A stretch of DNA of 64,000 bases from an uncultured Clostridia bacterium (GTDB taxonomy: Bacteria > Bacillota > Clostridia > Christensenellales > Borkfalkiaceae), in assembly GCA_947627565.1 (NCBI GenBank), contig CANQWO010000003.1, forward strand, positions 31,173 to 95,172. Reading direction: 5' to 3'. Position numbers and translations under genes: made by a program. This document shows, one piece after another, positions 7,823 to 17,327 of this stretch. The notes under the pieces were generated by a model. That model made no database searches. It was not told where the DNA came from and worked only from the letters and a program-made list of their open reading frames with translations. Position 1 is the stretch's first letter. Each line of letters begins with the position of its first letter.

Positions 7823-10800
7823 TTAACCGCCTTGACCTGCAAGGAATTTGGTGAAGTCAAATCCGGAATCCTTCAGATAGTTGGCTAAGAAGTCCATATC
7901 CGTAAACGCAGTTATGAACGGAACAAGCTCGGAGATGGAGATATCGCTAAGATCGGTTACTTTGCGGTAAACTGTCTTTTCCTGATCTAGCCCTGTATCC
8001 TGATCATGCTCTTTATATGTGTGCTCAAACACGACTCCGGTCTTTCCTAACGAAACGAAAGGATCATCGGGCAGAATGCGGACGAAGTAGAGCTTCCAAA
8101 GCGTGGTGTCGTTCAGCGTGGTATTGACTTCCGTGATACTGTCAGCGATCTCGGTGAGCTTGGGGTCGCCGTTGAAAGTGATCGTGCCGGGCGTTCCGGG
8201 CGTCGTTTCGTTTTTGTCTTTGTCGTAGGTAGGAGCTACTTCGCCCTTGATCCCGCCGAGGAGAAGGAACCACACGCCCGAGACGTAGCGGTCGAGCTGC
8301 GCTTCGCCATCATAATAGCGTTCTTCGACGGATTCGCTGAGCGGGTAAGTTTTCGTTGCGTTCTCTTTTTCGTAATACTTTTCCTCGAGCTCCACGCGGG
8401 TGAGGATATAGCTGGTAGAGGTCGTTACACCTTCTGCGGTTGTGGTCTCGGTGATGATATTGACTTCCTTCTCGTTGAGCTTCCACTTGCCGCTCTCTGA
8501 ATCTTGCGTGAGCGGGGTGCCGTTGAGCTTATAGCCCGTGACGACCTCTTCGACTTCGACCCTGACCTTTTTCTTTTCGGCGTTCTCGCCTTCTCCCGCG
8601 ACTTCCTTGTAATAATACCAACCGCCGAAGCCGTCGGGCTTAAGGTCTGCATCGGTGATTCCCTCGGAAAGGGAAACATAGTCGACGTGGGCAGGTACGG
8701 TCTCGGTGGCTTCCACATAGACGACTTCCTTCTTTTCGGCTATGACCGTCAGAACGTCTTTCTTGTTGTAATAGCTATATGCTTCGCCGTCATCGTTGTA
8801 GTCGCGGAGAACTTTGCCCGCATAGAGGGTGTCGGTACCTTTTTCGAAATAGCCCTTGAGAACCTCGGTATCAGTTCCTTCGTTTTTGACGAACAAACGG
8901 GTCTCCAAATTTTCCGGCGCATATGCCTCGGGCAGATAATTCTTGCCGTGGTTGGTATTATGATTGTTAAAGTAGTCTTCGTAGAGTTTTTGATAGGTCT
9001 TTTCGTTTTCGATCTTCATGTAGGAATAGATTTCGTCGCCGAAGATCGTGCTGATGGTGAGATTTTCGATGTCGTTTGAGAGGGACGCGACGGTGCTGTT
9101 CGCAAGGCCTTTCAAGATCGTATTTTTACTCACATCGCCGAGAAGTTCGGTGAGCGTAAGTTCGTCGATACCGTCCTGCAATCTTCCGACCTGCGTATCT
9201 TTAAGGGCGTTAAGGATATGGTCGTCCGAATTGATCGTGATGACGTCGCTGAGCTTCAGCGATTCGATTTTATCGGAATCGGAGAGATCGCCGATACGCC
9301 AATTTTTAATGGCGGCCATGAGCCCAGTGGTGTTGCTTGAGACATTGATGATCTGGCCGATGCGGAGGCGTTCGATGCGGGTTTGATTCTGCAGATCGGA
9401 GATTTGCCAATCCTGCATGGCTTGCAAAATGCCCGAAGTATTTGTGTCGATCGTGATGATCTCGGAGAGCTTGAGCGATTCGATGGTATTTTGATTTTGC
9501 AAGTCTTTGAGCGACTTCTTCCTGAGCGCCCACATGATGTTGGACGTATCGCCCTGTTCTTCCCCCTTGATATCGAGCACTTCCCCGATGGTGAGCGACT
9601 CGATCTTATTCTGGTCATTGAGGTCGTTGAGCGTCCAATCCTTCATCGCGAGCAGAATGCCCGAGCTACCGGTATCGCCGGGTTTTTGGGGATCCTTTTC
9701 GTGGATATCGAGGATGTCGGAGAGGTGAAGATCGTTGATCTTATCCTGATTCTTGAGGTCGTCGAGCGTCCAATTCTTCATGGCGCGCATGATGTTCGAG
9801 CTGTCGCTGTCGATCTCCATCACGTCGCCGATCTTCATGCCTTCGAGAAGCCCTGCGTCTTTTTCGGTGAGGGCTCCCACCGTGCGCTTGGGATAGAGGA
9901 CGTTGTCGTCGGAATCGGGGTCGAAGCCCTCCGCATTGGGATCGGGCAGCATTTGAACGCCAGTGGCGTTCCCCTCGCTGTCGTATGTATAGACATATGT
10001 TCCGCCGCCGACGTATTGCTTTTCCGTCGTATCATTTCCCTCATCGTCCTTGACGAACTCCGTCTTGTAGTGGCCGTTCTCGTCGAGCAAGTAGCCGTGT
10101 TCATCCACCGGCCGCCCCTCGGCATCTTTCGAATCCTTATAAGGGGTTGTACCCTTGGCCATTTCGGGGCCGTAGGCGAGGTAATGCATGACCTTATCGG
10201 AGTCGATCTTGATGCTCATGAGCGTCTCGACTTCCATCTTGTTGATGATGTCGTTGGAGCTTTCGGTGAGCTGGCCGACGGTGGTGGGGTAGTCCGTGTC
10301 GTGGCCCTCCAACATGACGACATTGCCGTTTTCGATCTTGTAATCCACGCCCTCGGTCCCGTAGCAGAGGGCGAGCATGAGCGCGTTGCTCTCCTTGTCC
10401 TCGTCGGAAACGTCGGTGCCGATGCCGAGCATGGTGCCGAGCTCGAGGTCGTTGATGAGCTCGTTGGAGTTCTCGGTGAGTTCTTTGATGGTGGTGGCCT
10501 TCTTGCCCTCCAACATGACGACGGTGCCGTTTTCGATCTTGTAATCCACGCCCTCGGTCCCATAGCAGAGGGTGAGCATCAGGGCGTTATCCTTCTTCTT
10601 CTCGTCGGTGACGTTGGTGCCGATGCCGAGCATGGTGCCGAGCTCGAGGTCGTTGATGACGGCGTTGGGGGAATCGATGAGGTCGTCGATGGAGGTGGGA
10701 TAGATGAATTTCTCGTCCTCCGCGCCTTCCTCGCCCTCCGTGTCGGCCAAGGTCTTGGCGGTATTCGCGGCGTCCGCGGAATCTTTTTGCGCTTTCTTCG

Positions 10801-11815
10801 CCGCCAAATTGTCGGCGTCGACCTTGACCATGCCTTCGACGATGGTATAGTCGCCGTTGACCACATGATATTTTCCGTTTTCGTCTTTGGTATAATCGCT
10901 GCTGTATTTGCCGTAGCAGAGGGCATAGAGCATGGCGCTGTCGCCGAGCGCTTTCTCCTCCGAGGCGTTCTTATTGAGGCCCATGAGGGTGCCGAGGCGC
11001 ACGGTGCCGAGCGAGCCCATGATGTCCGTCATGAAATCGTTGACGACGAGGGGCGCTCTGCCGCCCTCGATGGGGACGATGTTGCCGTTTGCGTCGTATT
11101 CGAAGTCTTCTCCCTCTTCGCCGTAGAAGATGGCGATGACCATGGGATCGGTGACGCCGAGGGAAGTCGCCACCTTGCCGATCTCGATGTTCTTCAAGAC
11201 ATCGTCAACCAGATAGCTCGAGAATTCGGAGAACTTGGTCGCCTTGAGGACCTCGCGGTCGTAGGTGATGCCGTATTTGTCGGCGGCGCTGTCGAGCTTA
11301 TCGAGCAAGGTATCGACGAGGGGGGTATACTTGGAGATATCGTTGAGGTCGTCGATGCCGCCCTTCATGTCGTTGGCGACGGTGGTGATGAGCTGCAGGA
11401 CGGACATGTCGAGATAGTCGTCGCGCAACAGGTTCCCGGCATTGGAGCCGAGCAGGGTGCGCATCTTGGCCTTCGTGCCCGCCCAGACGCCCACGCCCAC
11501 GAGGCCGCCGAGCACGACGAAAATGCCGAAGAAGAACGCAAGGCACACGGCGACGATGCCGCGCAGTCTGCCGCGGGGGAGATAGTGGGCACGGGGATAG
11601 ATGAGTTGTTTGTCGACCAGCTCCTTTTCGAGGGCGACCTTCTCCAACTCATTCATGTATTCTCTATTTTCTTCGTTTACGCTGATCTTTTTGACGGGGT
11701 CGCCCCACTCGTCGGTATACAGCCGCTTCGATTCCGGAAGCGTTTTTTTCTTGACGGGATCGCCCCATTCGTCGTATTGGATCTGTTGATTGTCGAAGTC
11801 GTTGTTTTTACCCAT
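7823..11815 (-). CDS. Large membrane-anchored repeat protein
   Basis: MGKNNDFDNQQIQYDEWGDPVKK...; N-terminal duplicated DEWGDPVKK, TM segment, then ~34-aa (ILxAMKDWTLNDLxDQxKIESLxIGEVLDI) and ~67-aa repeats; minus-strand promoter TTGCAA-N17-TATAAT at 11886-11858. Confidence 0.85.
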   Translation of the reverse strand: MGKNNDFDNQQIQYDEWGDPVKKKTLPESKRLYTDEWGDPVKKISVNEENREYMNELEKVALEKELVDKQLIYPRAHYLPRGRLRGIVAVCLAFFFGIFVVLGGLVGVGVWAGTKAKMRTLLGSNAGNLLRDDYLDMSVLQLITTVANDMKGGIDDLNDISKYTPLVDTLLDKLDSAADKYGITYDREVLKATKFSEFSSYLVDDVLKNIEIGKVATSLGVTDPMVIAIFYGEEGEDFEYDANGNIVPIEGGRAPLVVNDFMTDIMGSLGTVRLGTLMGLNKNASEEKALGDSAMLYALCYGKYSSDYTKDENGKYHVVNGDYTIVEGMVKVDADNLAAKKAQKDSADAANTAKTLADTEGEEGAEDEKFIYPTSIDDLIDSPNAVINDLELGTMLGIGTNVTDEKKKDNALMLTLCYGTEGVDYKIENGTVVMLEGKKATTIKELTENSNELINDLELGTMLGIGTDVSDEDKESNALMLALCYGTEGVDYKIENGNVVMLEGHDTDYPTTVGQLTESSNDIINKMEVETLMSIKIDSDKVMHYLAYGPEMAKGTTPYKDSKDAEGRPVDEHGYLLDENGHYKTEFVKDDEGNDTTEKQYVGGGTYVYTYDSEGNATGVQMLPDPNAEGFDPDSDDNVLYPKRTVGALTEKDAGLLEGMKIGDVMEIDSDSSNIMRAMKNWTLDDLKNQDKINDLHLSDILDIHEKDPQKPGDTGSSGILLAMKDWTLNDLNDQNKIESLTIGEVLDIKGEEQGDTSNIMWALRKKSLKDLQNQNTIESLKLSEIITIDTNTSGILQAMQDWQISDLQNQTRIERLRIGQIINVSSNTTGLMAAIKNWRIGDLSDSDKIESLKLSDVITINSDDHILNALKDTQVGRLQDGIDELTLTELLGDVSKNTILKGLANSTVASLSNDIENLTISTIFGDEIYSYMKIENEKTYQKLYEDYFNNHNTNHGKNYLPEAYAPENLETRLFVKNEGTDTEVLKGYFEKGTDTLYAGKVLRDYNDDGEAYSYYNKKDVLTVIAEKKEVVYVEATETVPAHVDYVSLSEGITDADLKPDGFGGWYYYKEVAGEGENAEKKKVRVEVEEVVTGYKLNGTPLTQDSESGKWKLNEKEVNIITETTTAEGVTTSTSYILTRVELEEKYYEKENATKTYPLSESVEERYYDGEAQLDRYVSGVWFLLLGGIKGEVAPTYDKDKNETTPGTPGTITFNGDPKLTEIADSITEVNTTLNDTTLWKLYFVRILPDDPFVSLGKTGVVFEHTYKEHDQDTGLDQEKTVYRKVTDLSDISISELVPFITAFTDMDFLANYLKDSGFDFTKFLAGQGG

Positions 11816-11954
11816 TTCGGTACCTCGCAAATGTATCAAAATTATGATTCGTAAGCTATTATAATATACTTCTCGAAAAATTGCAAGTACTTTTACCAAA
11901 TCCGCGCGTTAACTTGGGCGGGAATTTCTTCCGTTTCGGCCTCAAAAGCGCGGG

Positions 11955-13316
11955 TTACGGATTCTTTCCCGCAAAGACGGCGGCGGCGTGTTTCAGCAGG
12001 CAGTCCCTGCGGTTGCGGCGGCCGTCTTGAAGGCAGAAATCGAGCAGTTCCCGGAGCACGCGGGAGGTCTCGCGGGGCGGGACGCCGAGCGCACGGATGT
12101 CGTCGCCGCCGACTGCGAGTTCGCCGAGCGTCATGGGCACGCCCTCCGCCCGCATTTTTTCCGCCACAACCCGCCATTTTTCCACGGTGGGGGCGGGGGA
12201 GAGATCGTCTTTGCACGCCGAAAAATCGGCCTGTTTGAGGGCAAAGAGCAGCGGAAGACGGTCCCCGCAGGCGCGGATATCCGCGCGCACCTTGCTCTCC
12301 CGCATGCGGCAGTCGAAATCGCGCATGTGCATCTTCACGAGGAACGCGGTCTCGTCGACGAGCGCCTTGGGGGCGCGGAGGCCGCTCAGGATCTTCGCCG
12401 CGATGGGCGCGCCCTCCTCGGCATGGGCATGGAAATTGCCGTCGCGCCGCATGCAGAAGGGCTTTCCGACGTCGTGCAGGAGCGCCGCCCAGCGGATGCG
12501 GGCGGGGGCGTAGCGCACACAGCGAAAGGCGTGTTCGAGCACGTCGTAGCTATGGAAATCCGACCGTTGCGCCATGCCTTCGCCGCAGGCAAGCGCGGGC
12601 ATGGTATGCCCCAACACCGTCGTATCCCGCAAAATGCAGAGGCCGCGATAGGGCGCTTCGGCGTCGCCGTGGCGCGCGTCCGCCTGCAATAATAGTTGCA
12701 GTTCGCGGAAGACGCGCTCGGGCGCGATGTCCTCGATGAGCGCGGCGTTGGCGCTTGCTCCCGCGAGTGCGGCGGCATCGGGCGCAAACCCCGTCTGCGC
12801 GGCGATGCGCGCAAGGCGCAAAAGCCGCAGTCCGTCCTCTCCGAAGACGCATTCGGGCGCGCGCACGGTGCGCAGCAGACGCCGTTCGATGTCCTCCATG
12901 CCGCCCAAGGGGTCGACGTACCGTTCCGCGCGGATGTCGTAGTATACGGCGTTGGCGCAGAAGTCCCGCCGGCGGGCGTCGGACAGGATATCGTCGGTGA
13001 AGGCGATCTCGGCGGGCGTGTGGAGGCCGCGGAGGTAGCGGTCGGTGCGGAAGCGGGTAAATTCATAGTCGTGCCCCGCTTCGTCCCGGACCTTGACGGT
13101 CCCCGTCCGTGGGTATACGGCGCGGACATGGGTGCCGCATTTTTCGCATGCGGCGATAAAATCCTCCTCGGACATGGGGGAGGCGAGGTCGTAATCGGCG
13201 TCCCCCTCGGGGGGATGACCCGCCAAAAGATCGCGCACGCTCCCCCCGACGACATAGAGCGGGAGGGCGCAGGCGTCCGCGAGTGCGATCAAATTTTCCG
13301 GCAAAAAGTTCTTCAT
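11955..13316 (-). CDS. cca: CCA tRNA nucleotidyltransferase / poly(A) polymerase family with HD-like domain
   Basis: LYVVGGSVRDLLAGHPPEGDADYDLASP...RRRDFCANAVYYDI...RWAALLHDVGKP. Confidence 0.88.
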   Translation of the reverse strand: MKNFLPENLIALADACALPLYVVGGSVRDLLAGHPPEGDADYDLASPMSEEDFIAACEKCGTHVRAVYPRTGTVKVRDEAGHDYEFTRFRTDRYLRGLHTPAEIAFTDDILSDARRRDFCANAVYYDIRAERYVDPLGGMEDIERRLLRTVRAPECVFGEDGLRLLRLARIAAQTGFAPDAAALAGASANAALIEDIAPERVFRELQLLLQADARHGDAEAPYRGLCILRDTTVLGHTMPALACGEGMAQRSDFHSYDVLEHAFRCVRYAPARIRWAALLHDVGKPFCMRRDGNFHAHAEEGAPIAAKILSGLRAPKALVDETAFLVKMHMRDFDCRMRESKVRADIRACGDRLPLLFALKQADFSACKDDLSPAPTVEKWRVVAEKMRAEGVPMTLGELAVGGDDIRALGVPPRETSRVLRELLDFCLQDGRRNRRDCLLKHAAAVFAGKNP

Positions 13317-13427
13317 GACGCTTCCAAAAATATTTTTCCGAAAACAGTATAGCAGATTGAGAAAAAAATTGCAATTCTTCGAGAGATATTGTATAATAAG
13401 TCAAGAAACATTACGGCGGAAAAAAGG

Positions 13428-14285
13428 ATGTTGAATTTCATCGTCAATCCCAATACCAAAAAACTCGGCGCGCTGCTCGAAGAGATCGCCGCGCGGCTCA
13501 ATGCGGAAAAGATCCCGTTCGATATCCTTTCGGGGACGACCAAAGAGGAGACGCGCGCCATTGCGGGGCGGCTCTCGGAGAGCGGACCCGTCCAAATCGT
13601 CGCCGTCGGCGGCGACGGGACGGTGAACGACGTCGTTTCCGGCATCACCGTGCCCGAAAACGTCGAGCTTGGGATCATTCCGATGGGGACGGGCAACGAC
13701 TTCGCCGAAGCGGTCGGCATTCCCAACGGGATCGCCGCGCTCGATCTCATCCTCAAGGGCCCGTCGCGGTATACCGATTTCATCGACTGCGGGGAAAACA
13801 AGAGTCTGAACATCGCGGGGCTGGGCATCGACGTCGACATATTGGAGCGCTGTTATCGCATGAAGGGGCACAAGCGGAGCAAATATTTCCGCAGTCTGCT
13901 CGCCTCGCTCTTTCATTATAAGGGTCAGAAGATCGAAGTTACGGTGGGCGACGAATGCTTCTCCGTCACGGCGTTCATTGCGGCGGTGTGCAACGGTTCG
14001 CAGTTCGGCGGCGGCATCCGCATCTGTCCGCCCGCGGACCCCGGCGACGGCAAGTTGGATCTCGTCGTCATTTCCTGCCCGAAGCGCAGCAAAATCTTAT
14101 TCGAACTGATCCGCCTCATGCGGGGAAAGATCCTCGAGCGGCCCATCTCCCGCCACATCCTCTGCGAGGAGGCGCGGATCGTCCAGACGGAGGGCAAGAC
14201 CGTCCAGCTCGACGGCGAACTCGTCGAAGCGCGCTCTTTGACCGCCCGCATCGTGAGCGGGAAACTCAGAATCTTCCGGAGTTGA
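13428..14285 (+). CDS. Diacylglycerol/lipid kinase family protein
   Basis: MLNFIVNPNTKKLG...VAVGGDGTVNDVVSGI...GIIPMGTGNDFAEA; promoter TTGCAA(13369)-N17-TATAAT(13392). Confidence 0.9.
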   Translation: MLNFIVNPNTKKLGALLEEIAARLNAEKIPFDILSGTTKEETRAIAGRLSESGPVQIVAVGGDGTVNDVVSGITVPENVELGIIPMGTGNDFAEAVGIPNGIAALDLILKGPSRYTDFIDCGENKSLNIAGLGIDVDILERCYRMKGHKRSKYFRSLLASLFHYKGQKIEVTVGDECFSVTAFIAAVCNGSQFGGGIRICPPADPGDGKLDLVVISCPKRSKILFELIRLMRGKILERPISRHILCEEARIVQTEGKTVQLDGELVEARSLTARIVSGKLRIFRS

Positions 14286-14286
14286 A

Positions 14287-15345
14287 ATGGCAAATCTCTA
14301 TCGGGAAGTCTTAGACAGCATTCCCACGGCGGCGATCGTCGTCGACGAAAATTTCAGAGTGCGGTATATGAACCGCGCGTTCGGCGACTATTTCCGTTCG
14401 GGCAAGCGCAAGGGGACGCTGCGCGATGTCACCGATTGCGGCCAAAACGAGGGGACGTGCGGCGAGGGCGTGCGCTGTGCCTATTGTCCGCTGCGCAATC
14501 TCTTCCGGGAGGTCATCGACTCGGGGAAGACGGCGTTCCGCAAGATCATTCTCGGCAGCGGCGAAGGGGGGCTCGCCCTGCGCATGAAGGTGAGCCCGCT
14601 CGGGAAGTATTTTCTCGGCGTCGTCGACAACGCCTACGAGACGGAGATCGCGCGCGAGATGTATTCCGCGCAAACCATCCAGCAGCGGCTCCTGCCGCCC
14701 GCCTCGGGGAAGAACGGCACGCCCTATTCCTTTACCTATATCCCCTGCCGCGAGATCGGCGGGGACCTGCCGGACGTCTATGAGGTCGGCGGGCATACCA
14801 TGGGGGTGCTGGCCGACGTCTCGGGCAAGGGCGTGGCGGCGGGCATGCTCTCGGCGTTCGTCAAGGCGGGCTGGGACAGGAGCGAAAGCTCTCCCGCGCG
14901 CGCCCTCGGCGGCCTCAATGCAAAGTTCGCCGAGCTCAATCTCGACGAACGGTCCTACATCACGGCCGTGGCGGCCCTCATCGAGGAAGACAGTCGCGTC
15001 ATCCGCTACTGTTTTGCCGGCCATAACGCGCCCATGCTCCTCAAAGGGCGGGACGGCATCGCAGAGATCGAGGGCAGTTCGCCTCCCATTTCGACCTGGA
15101 TGCCCGGCTATCGCTACGAGGACAGGACGATCGGCTATGAGCGGGGGGACCTCCTCGTACTTCTGACCGACGGCGTTATCGAGAGCAAGAGCCCGCACGG
15201 GGAACAATTCGGATTGGAGCGCGTCGAGACGGTCCTGAGCCATTCGGAGAACGCCGAGCGCTTCATCGAACGCCTCAAAGCGGCGCTCAAAAACTTCTGC
15301 GGAACCTTCGCGGACGACATCACCGCGATTGCGTTTGAATTGTAA
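14287..15345 (+). CDS. PAS-domain SpoIIE/RsbU-type PP2C serine phosphatase
   Basis: PTAAIVVDENFRVRYMNRAFGDYF...PCREIGGDLPDVYEVGGHTMGVLADVSGKGVAAGM...LLVLLTDGVIE...FADDITAIAFEL. Confidence 0.88.
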   Translation: MANLYREVLDSIPTAAIVVDENFRVRYMNRAFGDYFRSGKRKGTLRDVTDCGQNEGTCGEGVRCAYCPLRNLFREVIDSGKTAFRKIILGSGEGGLALRMKVSPLGKYFLGVVDNAYETEIAREMYSAQTIQQRLLPPASGKNGTPYSFTYIPCREIGGDLPDVYEVGGHTMGVLADVSGKGVAAGMLSAFVKAGWDRSESSPARALGGLNAKFAELNLDERSYITAVAALIEEDSRVIRYCFAGHNAPMLLKGRDGIAEIEGSSPPISTWMPGYRYEDRTIGYERGDLLVLLTDGVIESKSPHGEQFGLERVETVLSHSENAERFIERLKAALKNFCGTFADDITAIAFEL

Positions 15346-15462
15346 TTTTGCTAAATGCTTGCGGCGGTTGACCACATTGCTGGCACCCATGTCCGCGATC
15401 GTCGGCAAGAAAACGAAAAAAGCGGACGATCACGATGCACCGCGGCCGACTTTCGGCGCATG

Positions 15463-15492
15463 AAAAAACCGCCTCTATTGAGGCGGTTTTTT
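15463..15492. terminator. Bidirectional intrinsic terminator
   Basis: AAAAAACCGCCTC-TATT-GAGGCGGTTTTTT. Confidence 0.9.
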
Positions 15493-15502
15493 CGTTGTTC
15501 GA

Positions 15503-15739
15503 TTACTCGAGGATCAAAGAATTGTAGAGCGCGACCCAAACGGCGTCGATCCAGTGGATGATCGGGATCCACGACGTGAAGGTGACGACAAGCGCTACAA
15601 CCAAGCTGACCGTGGATTTGTTTCTCAGGAATGCCGACCAACGGACAAGGATCTCCACGATCCAGCCGACGAACGGGATGATGAGCAAAACGATCTGGAT
15701 GAGCCGATCTTGCTTATGGAACCAAGTATCAAAGTTCAT
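15503..15739 (-). CDS. Small membrane protein
   Basis: MNFDTWFHKQDRLIQIVLLIIPFVGWIVEILVRWSAFLRNKSTVSLVVALVVTFTSWIPIIHWIDAVW. Confidence 0.75.
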   Translation of the reverse strand: MNFDTWFHKQDRLIQIVLLIIPFVGWIVEILVRWSAFLRNKSTVSLVVALVVTFTSWIPIIHWIDAVWVALYNSLILE

Positions 15740-15973
15740 AATGCCTTCCACTCCTTTTTTTGTTGTTATTATTATTCTACACAAAGCGGACTGGATTGTC
15801 AAGAGATTGACGGAAAATTTTTTCGACTATTTTTTTCAAAAATCGGCACGGCTTTCCGTTTCACGGACCGCGCTCTTCGGCGGGTGCGGAGCCGAGACCG
15901 CGGGATCGGCATTTTGAGCAAAATCGGGGGCCCGTTTCGGACATGCCCCCGTCGCACTTCATAAGGCGGGCGG

Positions 15974-16507
15974 TCAGAGCCTCTCCGTGCGGAACGCCTC
16001 GCCCGTTTCGACGTCCTTGAAGGTGAGCGTGCCGTCCTCCAAAACGAGGTATGCGTGCGGCGATCCGTCCTTGGGAATGGAGACCGAGCCGCAATTGACA
16101 TAGGTATACGTCTCCCGCTCCTCGAAGGCGGGGACGTGGAAGTGGCCGCAGACGAGGACGTCGCCCTTTTTGAGCAAGGCGGGGATATGGTGGCCGTGCG
16201 TCAGGATCATCGTCCGCTGCCCCACGGGAAGGATGCAATACTCCGCGCCGATGGGGAAATCGAGGACCAGCGTATCGACTTCGCTGTCGCAATTTCCGTG
16301 GACGCAGAGGAGATCGTCCTTCATGGAATTGAGAAGTTCGGCGCAGGCGAGCGTGGAATACTCGGGCGGCAGCGGATTGCGTGCGCCGTGGTAGAGGAGA
16401 TCGCCGAGCAGAATGAGCTTTTGGGCGTGCTCCGATTCATAGCGCGCCTTCAAGAGGCGCAAATAGTGCGCGGAACCGTGGATATCCGAAGCGATGACGT
16501 ATTTCAT
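15974..16507 (-). CDS. YfcE-type metallophosphodiesterase
   Basis: MKYVIASDIHGSAHYLRLL...LLGDLLYHG...VHGNCDSEVD...LVCGHFHVPAF. Confidence 0.9.
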   Translation of the reverse strand: MKYVIASDIHGSAHYLRLLKARYESEHAQKLILLGDLLYHGARNPLPPEYSTLACAELLNSMKDDLLCVHGNCDSEVDTLVLDFPIGAEYCILPVGQRTMILTHGHHIPALLKKGDVLVCGHFHVPAFEERETYTYVNCGSVSIPKDGSPHAYLVLEDGTLTFKDVETGEAFRTERL

Positions 16508-17313
16508 AGTGACCTCCCGATTTCCGATTGGGAAAGAATTTCTTTGATTTTGACGAGGACGCCGCCCGCCTCGTTCGCGGCGATGACGGGGAACTGTTCT
16601 TTGAGCGGCGGATAGGCATTGGCGGGGACGTAGGCCGTCCCGCATTCGACCAGCATTTCGAAGTCGTTCATGTGGTCGCCGAACGCGACGCATTCCTCCC
16701 GCTTGAGGCCGAAACGGCTGCGAATGACGCGGATCGCCGCACCCTTGTTGGAATCGGGCGAGGAGACGTCGCACCAGTCGAAGCCGGAGATGGCGGTGCG
16801 GAGCGCGGGGAGCCGCGACGGCAGTTTTTGGATGCAATTTTCGGCGGCCGCGATCTCGTCGTAGACGGCGATCTTGCAGATGCGCTCCCGCCCGATGATC
16901 TCTTCGAGGCGGTCCACCTTCACGCAGTTGGTGTAGGCGTCCATCGCATAGTCGAAAAAGGGGCGGACGTCGTCTTCGAGATAGGCGCACGTCTCCCCGC
17001 AGAGCATGGGGTAGAGATGGGGGATGGCGCGGATCTCCGCGAGGGCATGCCTGAGGTCGCCGTCGTCGACGGACGAAATATGTAACGTCTCGCCGCGGTA
17101 TTTGACGAGCGCGCCGTTTTCGGCGATGAAGACGACCTTGTCTGCGACCGGAGCGAACAATTTCTTCAGATTGGCGTATTGCCGTCCGCTGGCCGGCGCG
17201 AAGAGGATGCCCCGCTCGGACATGGCGCGGATGAGGCCGAAGATCTCGGCGGGGAGGCGCTTGTCGTTGGTGAGCAGCGTTCCGTCGAGATCGGTTGCGA
17301 TAAATTTGATCAT
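16504..17313 (-). CDS. Cof-type HAD family hydrolase
   Basis: MIKFIATDLDGTLLTNDKRLPAE...KGAAIRVIRSRFG...VAFGDHMNDFEML. Confidence 0.9.
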   Translation of the reverse strand: MIKFIATDLDGTLLTNDKRLPAEIFGLIRAMSERGILFAPASGRQYANLKKLFAPVADKVVFIAENGALVKYRGETLHISSVDDGDLRHALAEIRAIPHLYPMLCGETCAYLEDDVRPFFDYAMDAYTNCVKVDRLEEIIGRERICKIAVYDEIAAAENCIQKLPSRLPALRTAISGFDWCDVSSPDSNKGAAIRVIRSRFGLKREECVAFGDHMNDFEMLVECGTAYVPANAYPPLKEQFPVIAANEAGGVLVKIKEILSQSEIGRSL

Positions 17314-17327
17314 AGTATCTCCAAATA

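Noticed and set aside
9383-11854. 823-aa plus-strand ORF
   Set aside because: Antisense shadow of the large repeat protein (7823-11815); repetitive translation follows the sense repeats; no SD or family match.
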